Shown here in pieces: positions 44,409 to 53,341 of a DNA stretch of 64,000 bases. The stretch is from contig NZ_GL833119.1 in the NCBI RefSeq assembly GCF_000185145.2, forward strand, positions 496,001-560,000. Direction: 5' to 3'. Position 1 is the stretch's first letter; the number at the start of each line of letters is the position of its first letter. The DNA comes from Hoylesella oralis ATCC 33269 (GTDB lineage Bacteria; Bacteroidota; Bacteroidia; Bacteroidales; Bacteroidaceae). The translations under genes were made by a program, and so were the position numbers. Below the pieces are notes generated by a model. That model made no database searches. It saw nothing but the letters and a program-made list of their open reading frames with translations, and was not told the DNA's origin.

Positions 44409-45581
44409 ATGAGGAAAAATCTATTTATTTTTTTCCTTTTATTCTCTTCTCTCGCATTGCAAGCGCAGACAGAAGCAGGCTTTAAGGCAGACAGCACGAA
44501 GACCGATACCGTTAAAACGGACAAGAAGCAGGGAATAATAAAGCGTCTGTTGGATTACTTCGGGCAGTCTAACAAAGGAAAAGACCACGGGAAGTTCGAT
44601 TTCAGCGTCATCGGAGGGCCTCATTACGATACTGATACCAAATTAGGGATAGGCTTGATTGCTGCCGGACTATATTACAGCGATGCCCGCGATTCGCTTC
44701 TGCCTCCCTCGAACGTATCGCTTTACGGCGATATATCCACTACCGGTTTCTATATGATAGGCGTCGGAGGCGTCCATATCTTCCCGCACAGGCGTTATAG
44801 AATGGAGTACGATGCCTCGTTTTACTCGTTCCCAAGCAAATTCTGGGGCATCGGCTACGATAATGGAAATAACGGGCGTAACGAGAGTACCATGAACCGA
44901 TTTCAGGTAGATGCCACAGGTAAATTCCTTTTTCATTTGTCCAACAGCTTATATGCAGGCCCTGCATTGGCGTTTCGTTTTGTAAACGCGCGGAAAATAG
45001 AGCGTCCCGAACTGCTTAATAACGAGGCTGTACGGGCGACAAATGTCGGTACGGGGCTGGTATTCGTGCTCGATACCCGCGATATAATGACATCCCCCAA
45101 GCACGGGTGCTACATCTATTTGAGCCAAATGCTGCGTGTACGAACGTCGGACGGGGGGCGTAAATTCTGGACAACCGACTTCAAAGCCTCTACTTACCAG
45201 CCTTTATGGAGCGATTGCACACTTGCTTTGCAGGCTTTAGGCACCTTGCAATCCGGACATATAGGGTGGACGGATATGGCGATGCTGGGCAGTTCGCACT
45301 CTATGCGGGGCTATTATAACGGACGATACCGCGACAAAAACAAGTTAGAGATACAAGCCGAACTGCGTCAGCACATTTGGCACCGCAACGGGATTGTAGC
45401 ATGGATAGGCACAGGAACCGTGTTTCCCGAGTTTAAAGCTATGCGTTGGCGCCACATGTTGCCCAACTTTGGGCTGGGATACCGATGGGAATTCAAGAAA
45501 AACATGAACATCCGACTGGATTACGGGCTGGGAAAAAGCGGGCAATCCGGTTTCTTATTCAACATCAATGAGGCATTTTAA
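44409..45581 (+). CDS. Omp85/BamA-family outer membrane beta-barrel protein
   Basis: The 390-residue protein has the signal peptide MRKNLFIFFLLFSSLALQAQ. A short linker rich in Lys, Asp and Thr precedes a beta-barrel domain of about 320 residues (surface antigen / D15 type). The barrel contains GGPHYDTDTKLGIGLIAAG, DTRDIMTSPKHGCYIYLS, and the lid-lock motif MRGYYNGRYRDKN near residue 300, and it ends in Phe as outer-membrane barrels do. There are no POTRA domains, so it is not BamA itself. It resembles the short phospholipase- or TamA-like barrels of Bacteroidetes. It overlaps the next gene by 14 bases. Confidence 0.82.
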   Translation: MRKNLFIFFLLFSSLALQAQTEAGFKADSTKTDTVKTDKKQGIIKRLLDYFGQSNKGKDHGKFDFSVIGGPHYDTDTKLGIGLIAAGLYYSDARDSLLPPSNVSLYGDISTTGFYMIGVGGVHIFPHRRYRMEYDASFYSFPSKFWGIGYDNGNNGRNESTMNRFQVDATGKFLFHLSNSLYAGPALAFRFVNARKIERPELLNNEAVRATNVGTGLVFVLDTRDIMTSPKHGCYIYLSQMLRVRTSDGGRKFWTTDFKASTYQPLWSDCTLALQALGTLQSGHIGWTDMAMLGSSHSMRGYYNGRYRDKNKLEIQAELRQHIWHRNGIVAWIGTGTVFPEFKAMRWRHMLPNFGLGYRWEFKKNMNIRLDYGLGKSGQSGFLFNINEAF

Positions 45582-47295
45582 ACATATCATCAGCAAGAGC
45601 TATGCGCCGCAGACCGTGTTTTGGCTGGCGCTTTTCGTATTGAGTTTTCCTAATATCTGCCTGTCTTTTACCGAGCAGGTGCCGTTGATAAGTCGGCTAA
45701 CGAACGTGATATTGCCCGTATCGGCGTATGTTTTGGCACTTACGGCCATGCGCAATACGGGGCGTACAGTGTGGGTTTTGTTCCCGTTGATCTTCTTTTC
45801 GGCCTTTCAGATCGTGTTGCTATACCTTTATGGGCATTCGGTTATCGCGGTCGATATGTTCTTAAACCTTCTTACTACCAATGCAGGAGAGGCGATGGAG
45901 CTGTTGGATAACCTGTTGCCGAGTATCGTGTTCGTTATTCTCGTTTATGTTCCGCTGCTCGTACTGGCCTCTGTTTCGGCATGCAAAGGGCTCGAACTCG
46001 ACCGCCGGTTTATGCACAGAGCGCGCTTTGCTTCTGCGTTCGGGCTTGCTGTCGGTGCGGTCTGTCTGTTCTTCTCGGTAAACAGAGGCTTCATAGTAAG
46101 GAATGATTTGTATCCTATCAACGTATTCTATAACGTGAAATTGGCGATTGATCGGACTTATGCCACAGCTCATTATGCGGAAACCTCGCGCAATTTCACT
46201 TTTAAGGCGCATCCCACGCACGAACGTAGCGAGCGCGAAGTGTATGTATTGGTAATAGGAGAGACCGCTCGGGCTGCCGACTTCCAACTTTATGGGTACC
46301 GGCGAAATACCACCCCCCGACTGTCTACCGCGAAAGGACTGTTTGTTTTCAGCAAGGCTCTTACGCAATCGAATACCACACACAAGAGCGTTCCGATGCT
46401 GATATCGGCAGTATCGGCGGTCGATTACGATAATATATATAAGCAAAAAGGACTCATTACGGCCTTTAAAGAGGCCGGTTTCCACACCGTTTTCTTCTCT
46501 AATCAGCTGCCGAACCATTCGTTTATCGACTTTTTTGGTGAGGAAGCAGACGAATGGAAGTTCATTAAAGAGACGCCAAACGGGCGCAGTGGGCAGACTG
46601 CAGCGGAGGGCAAAGAGTTTTACGATGGCGACCTGTTGCCGTTGATAGATAAGGTTTTGGCGAAAAAACGGCGCAAACAACTCATCGTGCTCCATACTTA
46701 CGGATCGCATTTCGAATATCTTAAGCGTTATCCGAAGGCGATGTCGCACTACCGTCCCGACGACGCAAGCGAAGCAGAGGCATCCAATCGCCCCTCGTTG
46801 CTCAATGCTTATGATAATACCATACGGTATACGGATTGGTTCTTGGGCGAAGTCGTGCGCCGTGTAAAGGGCACCCGAGCCATGTCGGCATTGCTTTATA
46901 CGTCTGATCACGGTGAGAATATCTTCGACGATCGCCGAAGGCTCTTTCTTCATGCCTCGCCCATACCTTCCGCTTTCGAGCTGCATGTGCCTTTTATGGT
47001 ATGGCTCTCGCCCCGCTATATGGCCGTTCAGCCCGCGCGGTCGGGCATTCTGCGGTCTAACGAGGGCAAACCCGTGGCTACGAATTTATCTGTTTTCCAT
47101 ACGTTGATAGACCTTGCTGGCATCCGCACGCCTTATTTCAATAGTCATAACTCTGTGGGCGATATGGCTTACAGGCCTCGTCCTTATGTGTATCTGAACG
47201 ATCATAACGAGGCTATACCGCTCGAACGTATGGCGAACAGCACAGAAGATGTGCTCTATTTCCGCCGTGCCGGTATTCCTTTTCGTGGGCGTTGA
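45568..47295 (+). CDS. Phosphoethanolamine transferase (EptA/CptA family)
   Basis: The protein has 575 residues. Five membrane helices lie in the first 180 residues. A periplasmic alkaline-phosphatase-fold domain follows: VLVIGETARAADFQLYGYRRNTTPRL carries the first metal-binding Glu, the nucleophilic Thr is in TQSNTTHKSVPML near residue 271, and LYTSDHGENIFDDRRRLFLHA carries the Asp-His pair. Members transfer phosphoethanolamine to lipid A or core sugars, lowering surface charge and raising resistance to cationic peptides such as polymyxin. Whether lipid A or another glycan is the acceptor here cannot be told. It overlaps the Omp85 gene, suggesting coupled expression. Confidence 0.88.
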   Translation: MRHFKHIISKSYAPQTVFWLALFVLSFPNICLSFTEQVPLISRLTNVILPVSAYVLALTAMRNTGRTVWVLFPLIFFSAFQIVLLYLYGHSVIAVDMFLNLLTTNAGEAMELLDNLLPSIVFVILVYVPLLVLASVSACKGLELDRRFMHRARFASAFGLAVGAVCLFFSVNRGFIVRNDLYPINVFYNVKLAIDRTYATAHYAETSRNFTFKAHPTHERSEREVYVLVIGETARAADFQLYGYRRNTTPRLSTAKGLFVFSKALTQSNTTHKSVPMLISAVSAVDYDNIYKQKGLITAFKEAGFHTVFFSNQLPNHSFIDFFGEEADEWKFIKETPNGRSGQTAAEGKEFYDGDLLPLIDKVLAKKRRKQLIVLHTYGSHFEYLKRYPKAMSHYRPDDASEAEASNRPSLLNAYDNTIRYTDWFLGEVVRRVKGTRAMSALLYTSDHGENIFDDRRRLFLHASPIPSAFELHVPFMVWLSPRYMAVQPARSGILRSNEGKPVATNLSVFHTLIDLAGIRTPYFNSHNSVGDMAYRPRPYVYLNDHNEAIPLERMANSTEDVLYFRRAGIPFRGR

Positions 47296-47573
47296 GCTTG
47301 TTATTTACCGTGTAAGGCGATGATAATAGTGCTGCGGAGTACTTCTTCGTGTGGCGTGTTATCGGCCTGTAGCGGAAAAGTATGAGGCTTGTACCTGCCG
47401 TTTATCGGTATTAAGTGTACTGTCTGTCGGTCATAGGCGTGTTGTCTGTCGCGGTTAGAGGGTATATTTATCGCCCTTTACAGTAGGTCCGGACCGTGAC
47501 AGGCGCGTAACATGAATGGAATGAGTAAAAGGAGTAGCATTTTTATTTCTATGCTTTTTCGCTTTTATACAGT
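47296..47573. other. Gene-free spacer with repeat-like sequence
   Basis: No gene is visible. Bases 47398-47455 hold two or three tandem copies (period 22 on the minus strand) of the degenerate CGACAGAC...TAT-type repeat. Confidence 0.6.
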
Positions 47574-47613
47574 AAGGGCACACCTGCAAGGTTTATTGTT
47601 CAGGTGTGCCCTT
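47574..47613. terminator. 13-bp perfect stem-loop downstream of lgt
   Basis: AAGGGCACACCTG (47574-47586) pairs with CAGGTGTGCCCTT (47601-47613). It lies between convergent genes and could serve both, though it is nearer to lgt. Confidence 0.75.
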
Positions 47614-47642
47614 GTGTGTATATGCGAACGTGATATGAATGC

Positions 47643-48494
47643 TTATCTTTTGGCGCCGAGGCGGTTCATCCACTTTCCGCCTATCATGCAAGCTATTCCG
47701 ATGGCGATGAAAGGGATGCTGAGGAGTTGCCCCATGTTGATCAGCATGCCTGATTCGAAGCTTTCCTGCACGTCTTTAGTGTACTCGATGATAAAGCGGA
47801 AAGAGAATATCAGCGTAAGACAGAGTCCGAAGAAGAAGCCTGTGCCGACCTTTTCGGGCCGCTTTCGGTAGAAATACCAGCCTATCAGGAAGAACAAGGC
47901 ATAGGCTATAGCCTCGTAAAGTTGCCCGGGATGGCGCGGTACTTTGTCTACCCGTTCGAAGATGAACGCCCACGGAACATCGGTAACCTTGCCGATAATC
48001 TCGCTGTTCATTAGGTTTCCGAGCCGGATGAAGCACGCTGTGATGGGCGTGGCAATGGCGATATCGTCGAGTACATGCCACAAATTCATGTGCGTTTTGC
48101 GGTAATAAAGGTACAAAGCTATCATTAATCCGAGCGTACCTCCATGGGATGCCAGCCCTTCATAGCCTATCCATTTCCACGAGCCGTCGGCCATGTGGCG
48201 GATGGGCAGTATCATTTCTACGATATGGTCCCACGAACTGAGGAAATAGGTGGGTTCGTAAAACAGACAATGTCCCAGTCTTGCGCCCGCCAGAATGCCG
48301 ATAAAGCAGTAGATGAAGAGTGGATCGAAGTACTCGTCTTTTACTTTTTGTTCTTTATAAAGGTGTTTCACGAGGAAGTAGGCAAGCACTATTCCGACGA
48401 TCCAGCACAGGGAATACCACCGAATACCGAACCCTCCGATCTTGAATGCATACAGGTCGGGGTTCCAAAGGATAAAGGATAAAATATATTCCAT
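47643..48494 (-). CDS. lgt: Prolipoprotein diacylglyceryl transferase
   Basis: The 283-residue inner-membrane enzyme has about seven membrane helices. It transfers diacylglycerol from phosphatidylglycerol to the lipobox Cys of prelipoproteins, the first step in making the lipoproteins seen elsewhere in this window. Conserved family segments are [14 protein letters not shown]-like sequence near the N-terminus (FGIRWYSL), the GARLGH stretch (about residue 71), [10 protein letters not shown], and the signature [12 protein letters not shown] followed by [14 protein letters not shown]. Length and topology are normal. Confidence 0.95.
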   Translation of the reverse strand: MEYILSFILWNPDLYAFKIGGFGIRWYSLCWIVGIVLAYFLVKHLYKEQKVKDEYFDPLFIYCFIGILAGARLGHCLFYEPTYFLSSWDHIVEMILPIRHMADGSWKWIGYEGLASHGGTLGLMIALYLYYRKTHMNLWHVLDDIAIATPITACFIRLGNLMNSEIIGKVTDVPWAFIFERVDKVPRHPGQLYEAIAYALFFLIGWYFYRKRPEKVGTGFFFGLCLTLIFSFRFIIEYTKDVQESFESGMLINMGQLLSIPFIAIGIACMIGGKWMNRLGAKR

Positions 48495-48506
48495 ATATTT
48501 TTATTT

Positions 48507-48988
48507 GATGAATGATGAATGATGAAAGATGAATGTTTATATGTATTTTGGCAGAATAACGATTTATATGGTTTTACGAATTGAGTCTCCATTACGGATG
48601 ATCGATGCATGCAGACCAGATAGTTGCTTTGAGATAATAATTAATTTGCCCTCAACTTCTGTAAAATCTTCTTGGGATATATAACCTTCTTCGAATGATA
48701 ATTCCATTTCGCAGAGTACTTCAGTTAAGGAACCGAATGCAATTTCGATAAAATGAGCTTTCTCCTTGGATGAGAATCTGCCAAATCCTTCAGCAATATT
48801 GATAGATATGGACATGACTGCACGTCGTAACTGAGCGCATAATGCAAAGCGTTCTTCTATGGGATATTTCTTTAGTAACCTGCATACAAGTTTAGAGAGA
48901 CTCTTAGAATTCTGGTATACATCTAACTTTCTGAAGTAGAATGGTTCCATACTATTAATCCTTCATCTTTCATCCTTCATCCTTCATC
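48507..48988. mobile_element. 482-bp unit bounded by 29-bp inverted repeats and containing a four-helix-bundle gene
   Basis: The left repeat (48507-48535) is built of tandem GATGAAx heptamers. The right repeat (48960-48988) is its reverse complement with 26 of 29 positions matching, the three differences all T versus G at heptamer ends. The single gene inside fills most of the unit. Mobility is inferred from this layout; no transposase or target-site duplication was identified. Confidence 0.45.
48564..48950 (-). CDS. Four-helix-bundle protein (S23/intervening-sequence protein family)
   Basis: The 128-residue, all-helical protein matches the family first seen in 23S rRNA intervening sequences and related to the Avd accessory protein of diversity-generating retroelements. 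Family signatures are FRKLDVYQNSKSLSKLV at the start, ALCAQLRRAVMSISINIAEGFGR in the middle and FIEIAFGSLTEVLCEMELSFEEGYIS after it. The bundle forms a pentamer in known members; the cellular role outside rRNA inserts is uncertain. Here it stands alone between lgt and ychF. The segment has its own terminal inverted repeats and is somewhat more AT-rich than the flanking genes. Confidence 0.9.
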   Translation of the reverse strand: MEPFYFRKLDVYQNSKSLSKLVCRLLKKYPIEERFALCAQLRRAVMSISINIAEGFGRFSSKEKAHFIEIAFGSLTEVLCEMELSFEEGYISQEDFTEVEGKLIIISKQLSGLHASIIRNGDSIRKTI

Positions 48989-49002
48989 CAAAATTAATGG
49001 CG

Positions 49003-50106
49003 CTACACATTGAACCTGAAGTGCATGATATCGCCGTCTTGCACTACGTATTCTTTGCCCTCGATGCCCAGTTTACCGGCCTCGCGCACGGCGCTTTCGC
49101 TGCCATATTGCAGGTAATCTTCGTATTTGATGACCTCTGCACGGATGAAACCTTTCTCGAAATCGGTGTGTATAACGCCTGCGCATTGCGGCGCTTTCCA
49201 CCCTTTATGATACGTCCATGCCTTTACTTCCATCTCTCCGGCGGTAATGAAAGTCTGCAAGTTCAACAAAGAATAGGCCTTTTTGATAAGTCTGTTTACG
49301 CCACTCTCGGCAAGTCCGAGTTCTTCGAGGAACATCTGCTTGTCTTCATAGCTGTCTAAAGAGGCGATATCCTCTTCGGTCTTTGCTGCAATTACAAGTG
49401 CCTCGGCGCCTTCTTCGGTAGCCATAGCCTCGACCTTTCGGCTGTATTCGTTGCCATTCTTGGCACTGTTCTCGTCTACATTGCACACATAAAGCACTGG
49501 TTTTGCAGTCAATAAGAACAGATCGTGCGCCACTTTCTGCTCTTCTTTGCTCTCGAAAGTTACGGTACGTGCATTCTGTCCCTTGTCGAGTGCTGCTTTG
49601 TAGGCCTCCAATACCGTTACGGCGATTTTGGCATCCTTATTGCCCGACGCTGCTATCTTTTGCTGTTTGCTCAGTTGGGCCTCTATTGTTTCGAGGTCTT
49701 TCAGCTGAAGTTCCGTGTCTATAACCTCTTTATCTTCGATCGGATCGACACTTGTACCGCCCTCGCGCACGATGTTTTCATCGTCGAAACAGCGAAGTAC
49801 GTGGATAATAGCATCGGTTTCGCGGATGTTCCCGAGGAACTTGTTTCCCAAACCTTCGCCTTTCGACGCTCCTTTTACTAAGCCCGCGATGTCTACAATC
49901 TCGCAGGTAGCAGGCACGATACGGCCGGGATGCACGATTTCGGCCAACTTGTTGAGCCGTTCATCGGGCACTGTAATCACACCGATATTAGGTTCTATCG
50001 TGCAAAAAGGGAAGTTTGCCGCCTGTGCCTTGGCACTCGACAGGCAATTGAATAGTGTTGACTTGCCCACGTTCGGCAGTCCAACGATACCACATTTTAA
50101 TGACAT
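49003..50106 (-). CDS. ychF: Redox-regulated ATPase YchF (Obg-like)
   Basis: The 367-residue P-loop protein has G1 GLPNVGKSTLFNCL (residues 8-21), G3 DIAGLVKGASKGEGLGNKFL with the usual Asp-x-Ala-Gly, and the altered G4 NVDE that favours ATP over GTP. A coiled-coil insertion lies in the middle, and the C-terminal TGS-like domain includes KAWTYHKGWKAPQCAGVIH and DGDIMHFRFNV. YchF associates with ribosomes and modulates oxidative-stress responses in other bacteria. It has a clear promoter of its own about 95 bases upstream. Confidence 0.95.
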   Translation of the reverse strand: MSLKCGIVGLPNVGKSTLFNCLSSAKAQAANFPFCTIEPNIGVITVPDERLNKLAEIVHPGRIVPATCEIVDIAGLVKGASKGEGLGNKFLGNIRETDAIIHVLRCFDDENIVREGGTSVDPIEDKEVIDTELQLKDLETIEAQLSKQQKIAASGNKDAKIAVTVLEAYKAALDKGQNARTVTFESKEEQKVAHDLFLLTAKPVLYVCNVDENSAKNGNEYSRKVEAMATEEGAEALVIAAKTEEDIASLDSYEDKQMFLEELGLAESGVNRLIKKAYSLLNLQTFITAGEMEVKAWTYHKGWKAPQCAGVIHTDFEKGFIRAEVIKYEDYLQYGSESAVREAGKLGIEGKEYVVQDGDIMHFRFNV

Positions 50107-50200
50107 GTCTTAAAAAACAATTTTGTATCTGTTGTAAAGATGGTGCAAATCGGTCGTAATCAACTTTGTTTGAAATTGCCGAGCTGCCGCCTATCTGCTG

Positions 50201-50231
50201 CAAAGGTAGTGCTTTTAAGAGATAAATCAAA
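50201..50231 (-). promoter_or_regulatory. Bacteroidetes-type promoter for ychF
   Basis: On the minus strand TACCTTTG (50201-50208) and TTTG (50228-50231) are exact -7 and -33 matches, 19 bases apart. The rest of the 380-base gap to polA (50232-50488) has no visible gene; it includes an inverted repeat CCGAT-CT-ATCGG near 50340. Confidence 0.75.
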
Positions 50232-50488
50232 ACAAACAGGTTGCTTTTTGCTGCGTATGGCATTGTTTGATGCCCTGCATGAGGTTGATAGATGCGGTGT
50301 TTATACCCCTTAGGCCTATTATCTAAGGAGCATAAATAGCCGATCTATCGGTAATAAAAGTGCATATTTGCGTAAAGAACTTGCCGGTATAATTTTTTGA
50401 AAATGGCAGAATAGGGGTTATAGCAGCATAATCTACTGGTATAGTTAGAATTATCTTGCCTTTAACTTCGGCCTAAAAGCTGTTCTTA

Positions 50489-53251
50489 TCAATGCGCTTC
50501 GAGCCAGTTGCTGCCCCATCCTGCGTCGGCGACGAGAGGCACCCGTAGGGGATAGGCGTTCTGCATTTCTTCGAGAACGATGCGCTCTACCTTTTCTTTT
50601 TCATCAGGATAGACCGAGAAGTTGAGTTCGTCGTGCACCTGAAGGATGAGCTTCGAGTGGATATTTTCACGCTTGAAGCGGTCGGAAATGCGTATCATCG
50701 CCACCTTGATAATATCGGCTGCACTGCCTTGAATGGGTGCATTGATGGCATTGCGCTCCGCATAACCGCGCACAGTGGCATTGTGTGAGTTGATATCGGG
50801 TAGGTAACGACGGCGGTGGAAGAGCGTTTCGGCGTATCCTTTGGCACGTGCATCGGCCTTAGCCCTTTCCATGTATTCGTATACTTGCGGGAAAGTTTCG
50901 AAGTATCCTTCTATTAATTCCTTGGCTTCACGGTTGTCTATGTCTAATCTCTGTGCCAATCCGTAGGTCGTGATGCCGTAGATAATGCCGAAGTTGGCAC
51001 GCTTTGCTTTGTTTCTTTCATCGCGCGTCACTTCTTCGATGGGCTTCTTATAGATTTTAGCTGCCGTGGCTGCGTGGATGTCATAGCCGTGCATGAAGGC
51101 TTCGATCATATTTTTGTCGCTGCTGAGATGTGCCATCACGCGTAGTTCTATCTGAGAATAGTCGGCCGAGAAGAACAAACAGCCGGGTTCGGGAATAAAG
51201 CATTTGCGTATTTCTTTGCCGTCTTCGCCCCTTACAGGGATATTCTGAAGGTTCGGATCGGACGAAGAAAGGCGACCGGTGGCCGTTATAGCCTGATTGA
51301 ACGAGGTGTGTATGTGGCCTGTACGTGGGTTAATGAGCTTCGGGAGGGCATCAACATACGTGCCAAGCAGCTTTTTAAGCCCCCTATATTCAAGGATTTT
51401 GGCCACTATGGGTGATTTGTTTTCGAGTTGTTGCAGCACTTCTTCACTTGTAACAAACTGGCCTGTCTTGGTTTTCTTGGGCTTCTCGACGATCTTCATC
51501 TTACCGAAAAGAATGTCGCCGACCTGTTTTGGCGATGAAATGTTGAACTCTTCGCCGGCAAGCTGGTATATTTCGTGCTCGTAGTCTTGCATTCTTTTCG
51601 TGAGAATAGCCGATGTTTCGCGCAGTGAGTCGGTATCGATAACTACGCCGTTCATTTCGATTTCGGCCAATACAGGCATTAAAGGCATCTCGATGTTCCA
51701 AAATAAATCTTCGCATTCCATTTCCTTTAGCTTCGTTTCGAGCACGTTCTTGAGTTGCAAGGTAATGTCAGCGTCTTCGGCAGCATACTCATATACCTCT
51801 TTCGGATCGAGCTCGCGCATGCTTTTCTGGTTCTTTCCGCGAGGCCCTATCAGTTCGTCTATGTGAATTGTGCGGTAGTTGAGAAGCGTTTCGGCCATAT
51901 AATCCATGTTATGACGCAGTTCGGGTTGGATAACGTAATGTGCCAACATGGTGTCGAACATTTTGCCTTTAAGCGTAACGCCATAATTGTGTAGTACTTC
52001 GAGATCGTACTTCAAATTTTGTCCCACTTTAAGGATATCGGGATTTTCGTATATGGGTTTGAATATATTAACAATCTTTTGTGCTTCTTGACGATTGGAA
52101 GGAATGGGCACATAAAATGCCTTTTTTTCTTCTACGGCAAAGCTCAATCCCACCAATTCGGCGTCGATAGGATTGGTAGATGTGGTTTCTGTGTCTAAAC
52201 TTAGAATACTTTTTGTCCTAAAAAAGTCACATATATTGATGATATCCGTTTGGTTTTCAATAAGTTTATATTCATGTTGCACCGTTTTAACGGTCTCATA
52301 ATTCGAGTATTTCGGCTCTTCAGGCCCGACGGGCGTAAATTCATGAAAGAGATCGAGCTGCGAGTTAGGCTCTTTTTTCTTATTTTCAGATTTGTTAAGT
52401 ATTTTGTCTGCGAGCGATTTAAATTCCAATTCGGCGAAGAGTTCGCGCAGTTTATGCTCGTCGGGTGCCACGCGTTTCAATTCTTCCCAGTTCAGATCGA
52501 TGGGCACATCGGTACGGATAGTTGCCAAAAACTTAGACATTTTGATGTCTTCAACGGCAGTCTCCACCTTCTCTTTCATTTTTCCTTTAAGGCTGTCTGT
52601 ATGGGCTAACAGTTCTTCAATGCTTCCATATTCGCTGATGAGTTTGGCTGCAGTTTTCTCGCCCACGCCGGGGCAGCCCGGAAAGTTATCGGCCGAATCG
52701 CCCATAAGGGCCAACAGATCGATGACTTGTAGCGGAGATGTGATGCCGTACTTGGCCTCCACCTCCTTTTCGCCCAACACTTCGTAGCCGCCGCCATGCC
52801 GAGGTCGGTACATAAAAACGTGTTCCCCGATGAGCTGACCGTAATCTTTGTCGGGCGTAAGCATGTAGGTGTCTACCCCCGTGGCGCCCGCTTTCTTGGC
52901 CAAGGTGCCTATCACATCGTCGGCCTCGAAGCCTTCTACCTGCAGAATGGGTATGTTGAAAGCCCTCAAGATATCTTTGATGATAGGTACAGAGAGCTTG
53001 ATATCTTCGGGTGTTTCTTCTCTCTGCGCTTTATATTCGGGGAAAGCATCGTGCCGAAAGGTCTTTCCGAGGTCGAAAGCCACACCGATATGTGTAGGAT
53101 TTTCCTTGGTCAACACCTCGTTGAGCGTATTTACAAACCCCATGATCGCCGAAGTATTCAGCCCTTTAGAGTTAATTCGGGGCGAACGGATGAAGGCATA
53201 ATACGAACGATATATAAGCGCATAGGCGTCAAGAAGAAACAGTTTGTCCAT
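50489..53251 (-). CDS. polA: DNA polymerase I
   Basis: The protein has 920 residues. The N-terminal 5'-3' exonuclease domain (about 1-290) includes LFLLDAYALIYRSYYAF and EADDVIGTLAKKA. The 3'-5' proofreading domain (about 330-520) keeps its acidic residues in LSLDTETTSTNP, so proofreading should be active. The family A polymerase domain covers about 540-920: motif A is DYSQIELRVMAHLS near residue 700, motif B is RDERNKAKRANFGIIYGIT, and motif C is QVHDELNFSV near the end. It replaces RNA primers and fills repair gaps, for instance after UvrC incision. It diverges from the prenyl synthetase gene. Confidence 0.97.
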   Translation of the reverse strand: MDKLFLLDAYALIYRSYYAFIRSPRINSKGLNTSAIMGFVNTLNEVLTKENPTHIGVAFDLGKTFRHDAFPEYKAQREETPEDIKLSVPIIKDILRAFNIPILQVEGFEADDVIGTLAKKAGATGVDTYMLTPDKDYGQLIGEHVFMYRPRHGGGYEVLGEKEVEAKYGITSPLQVIDLLALMGDSADNFPGCPGVGEKTAAKLISEYGSIEELLAHTDSLKGKMKEKVETAVEDIKMSKFLATIRTDVPIDLNWEELKRVAPDEHKLRELFAELEFKSLADKILNKSENKKKEPNSQLDLFHEFTPVGPEEPKYSNYETVKTVQHEYKLIENQTDIINICDFFRTKSILSLDTETTSTNPIDAELVGLSFAVEEKKAFYVPIPSNRQEAQKIVNIFKPIYENPDILKVGQNLKYDLEVLHNYGVTLKGKMFDTMLAHYVIQPELRHNMDYMAETLLNYRTIHIDELIGPRGKNQKSMRELDPKEVYEYAAEDADITLQLKNVLETKLKEMECEDLFWNIEMPLMPVLAEIEMNGVVIDTDSLRETSAILTKRMQDYEHEIYQLAGEEFNISSPKQVGDILFGKMKIVEKPKKTKTGQFVTSEEVLQQLENKSPIVAKILEYRGLKKLLGTYVDALPKLINPRTGHIHTSFNQAITATGRLSSSDPNLQNIPVRGEDGKEIRKCFIPEPGCLFFSADYSQIELRVMAHLSSDKNMIEAFMHGYDIHAATAAKIYKKPIEEVTRDERNKAKRANFGIIYGITTYGLAQRLDIDNREAKELIEGYFETFPQVYEYMERAKADARAKGYAETLFHRRRYLPDINSHNATVRGYAERNAINAPIQGSAADIIKVAMIRISDRFKRENIHSKLILQVHDELNFSVYPDEKEKVERIVLEEMQNAYPLRVPLVADAGWGSNWLEAH

Positions 53252-53313
53252 AATAATTATATGTTTATCGCGTAAAATTACTAAAAATTTATCACATTTA
53301 CCGATAAAATGCG

Positions 53314-53321
53314 TATTTTTG
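53314..53321 (+). promoter_or_regulatory. -7 promoter element for the prenyl synthetase gene
   Basis: TATTTTTG lies 20 bases before the ATG at 53342 and overlaps an alternative upstream ATG (53309), which is therefore unlikely to be used. The -33 element is poor. Confidence 0.5.
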
Positions 53322-53341
53322 TAACAAAATTTGAACGTGAT

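Noticed and set aside
45862-46986. A 374-codon open frame on the minus strand inside the phosphoethanolamine transferase gene
   Set aside because: It is fully antisense to a clear, motif-complete gene, has irregular composition and resembles no protein family.
47398-47455. Tandem repeats considered as a CRISPR array
   Set aside because: The units abut without spacers, are degenerate and only two or three in number, and no cas genes are present.
47512-47871. A 119-codon plus-strand frame after the phosphoethanolamine transferase
   Set aside because: It runs through the 13-bp stem-loop and into the lgt coding region in antisense.
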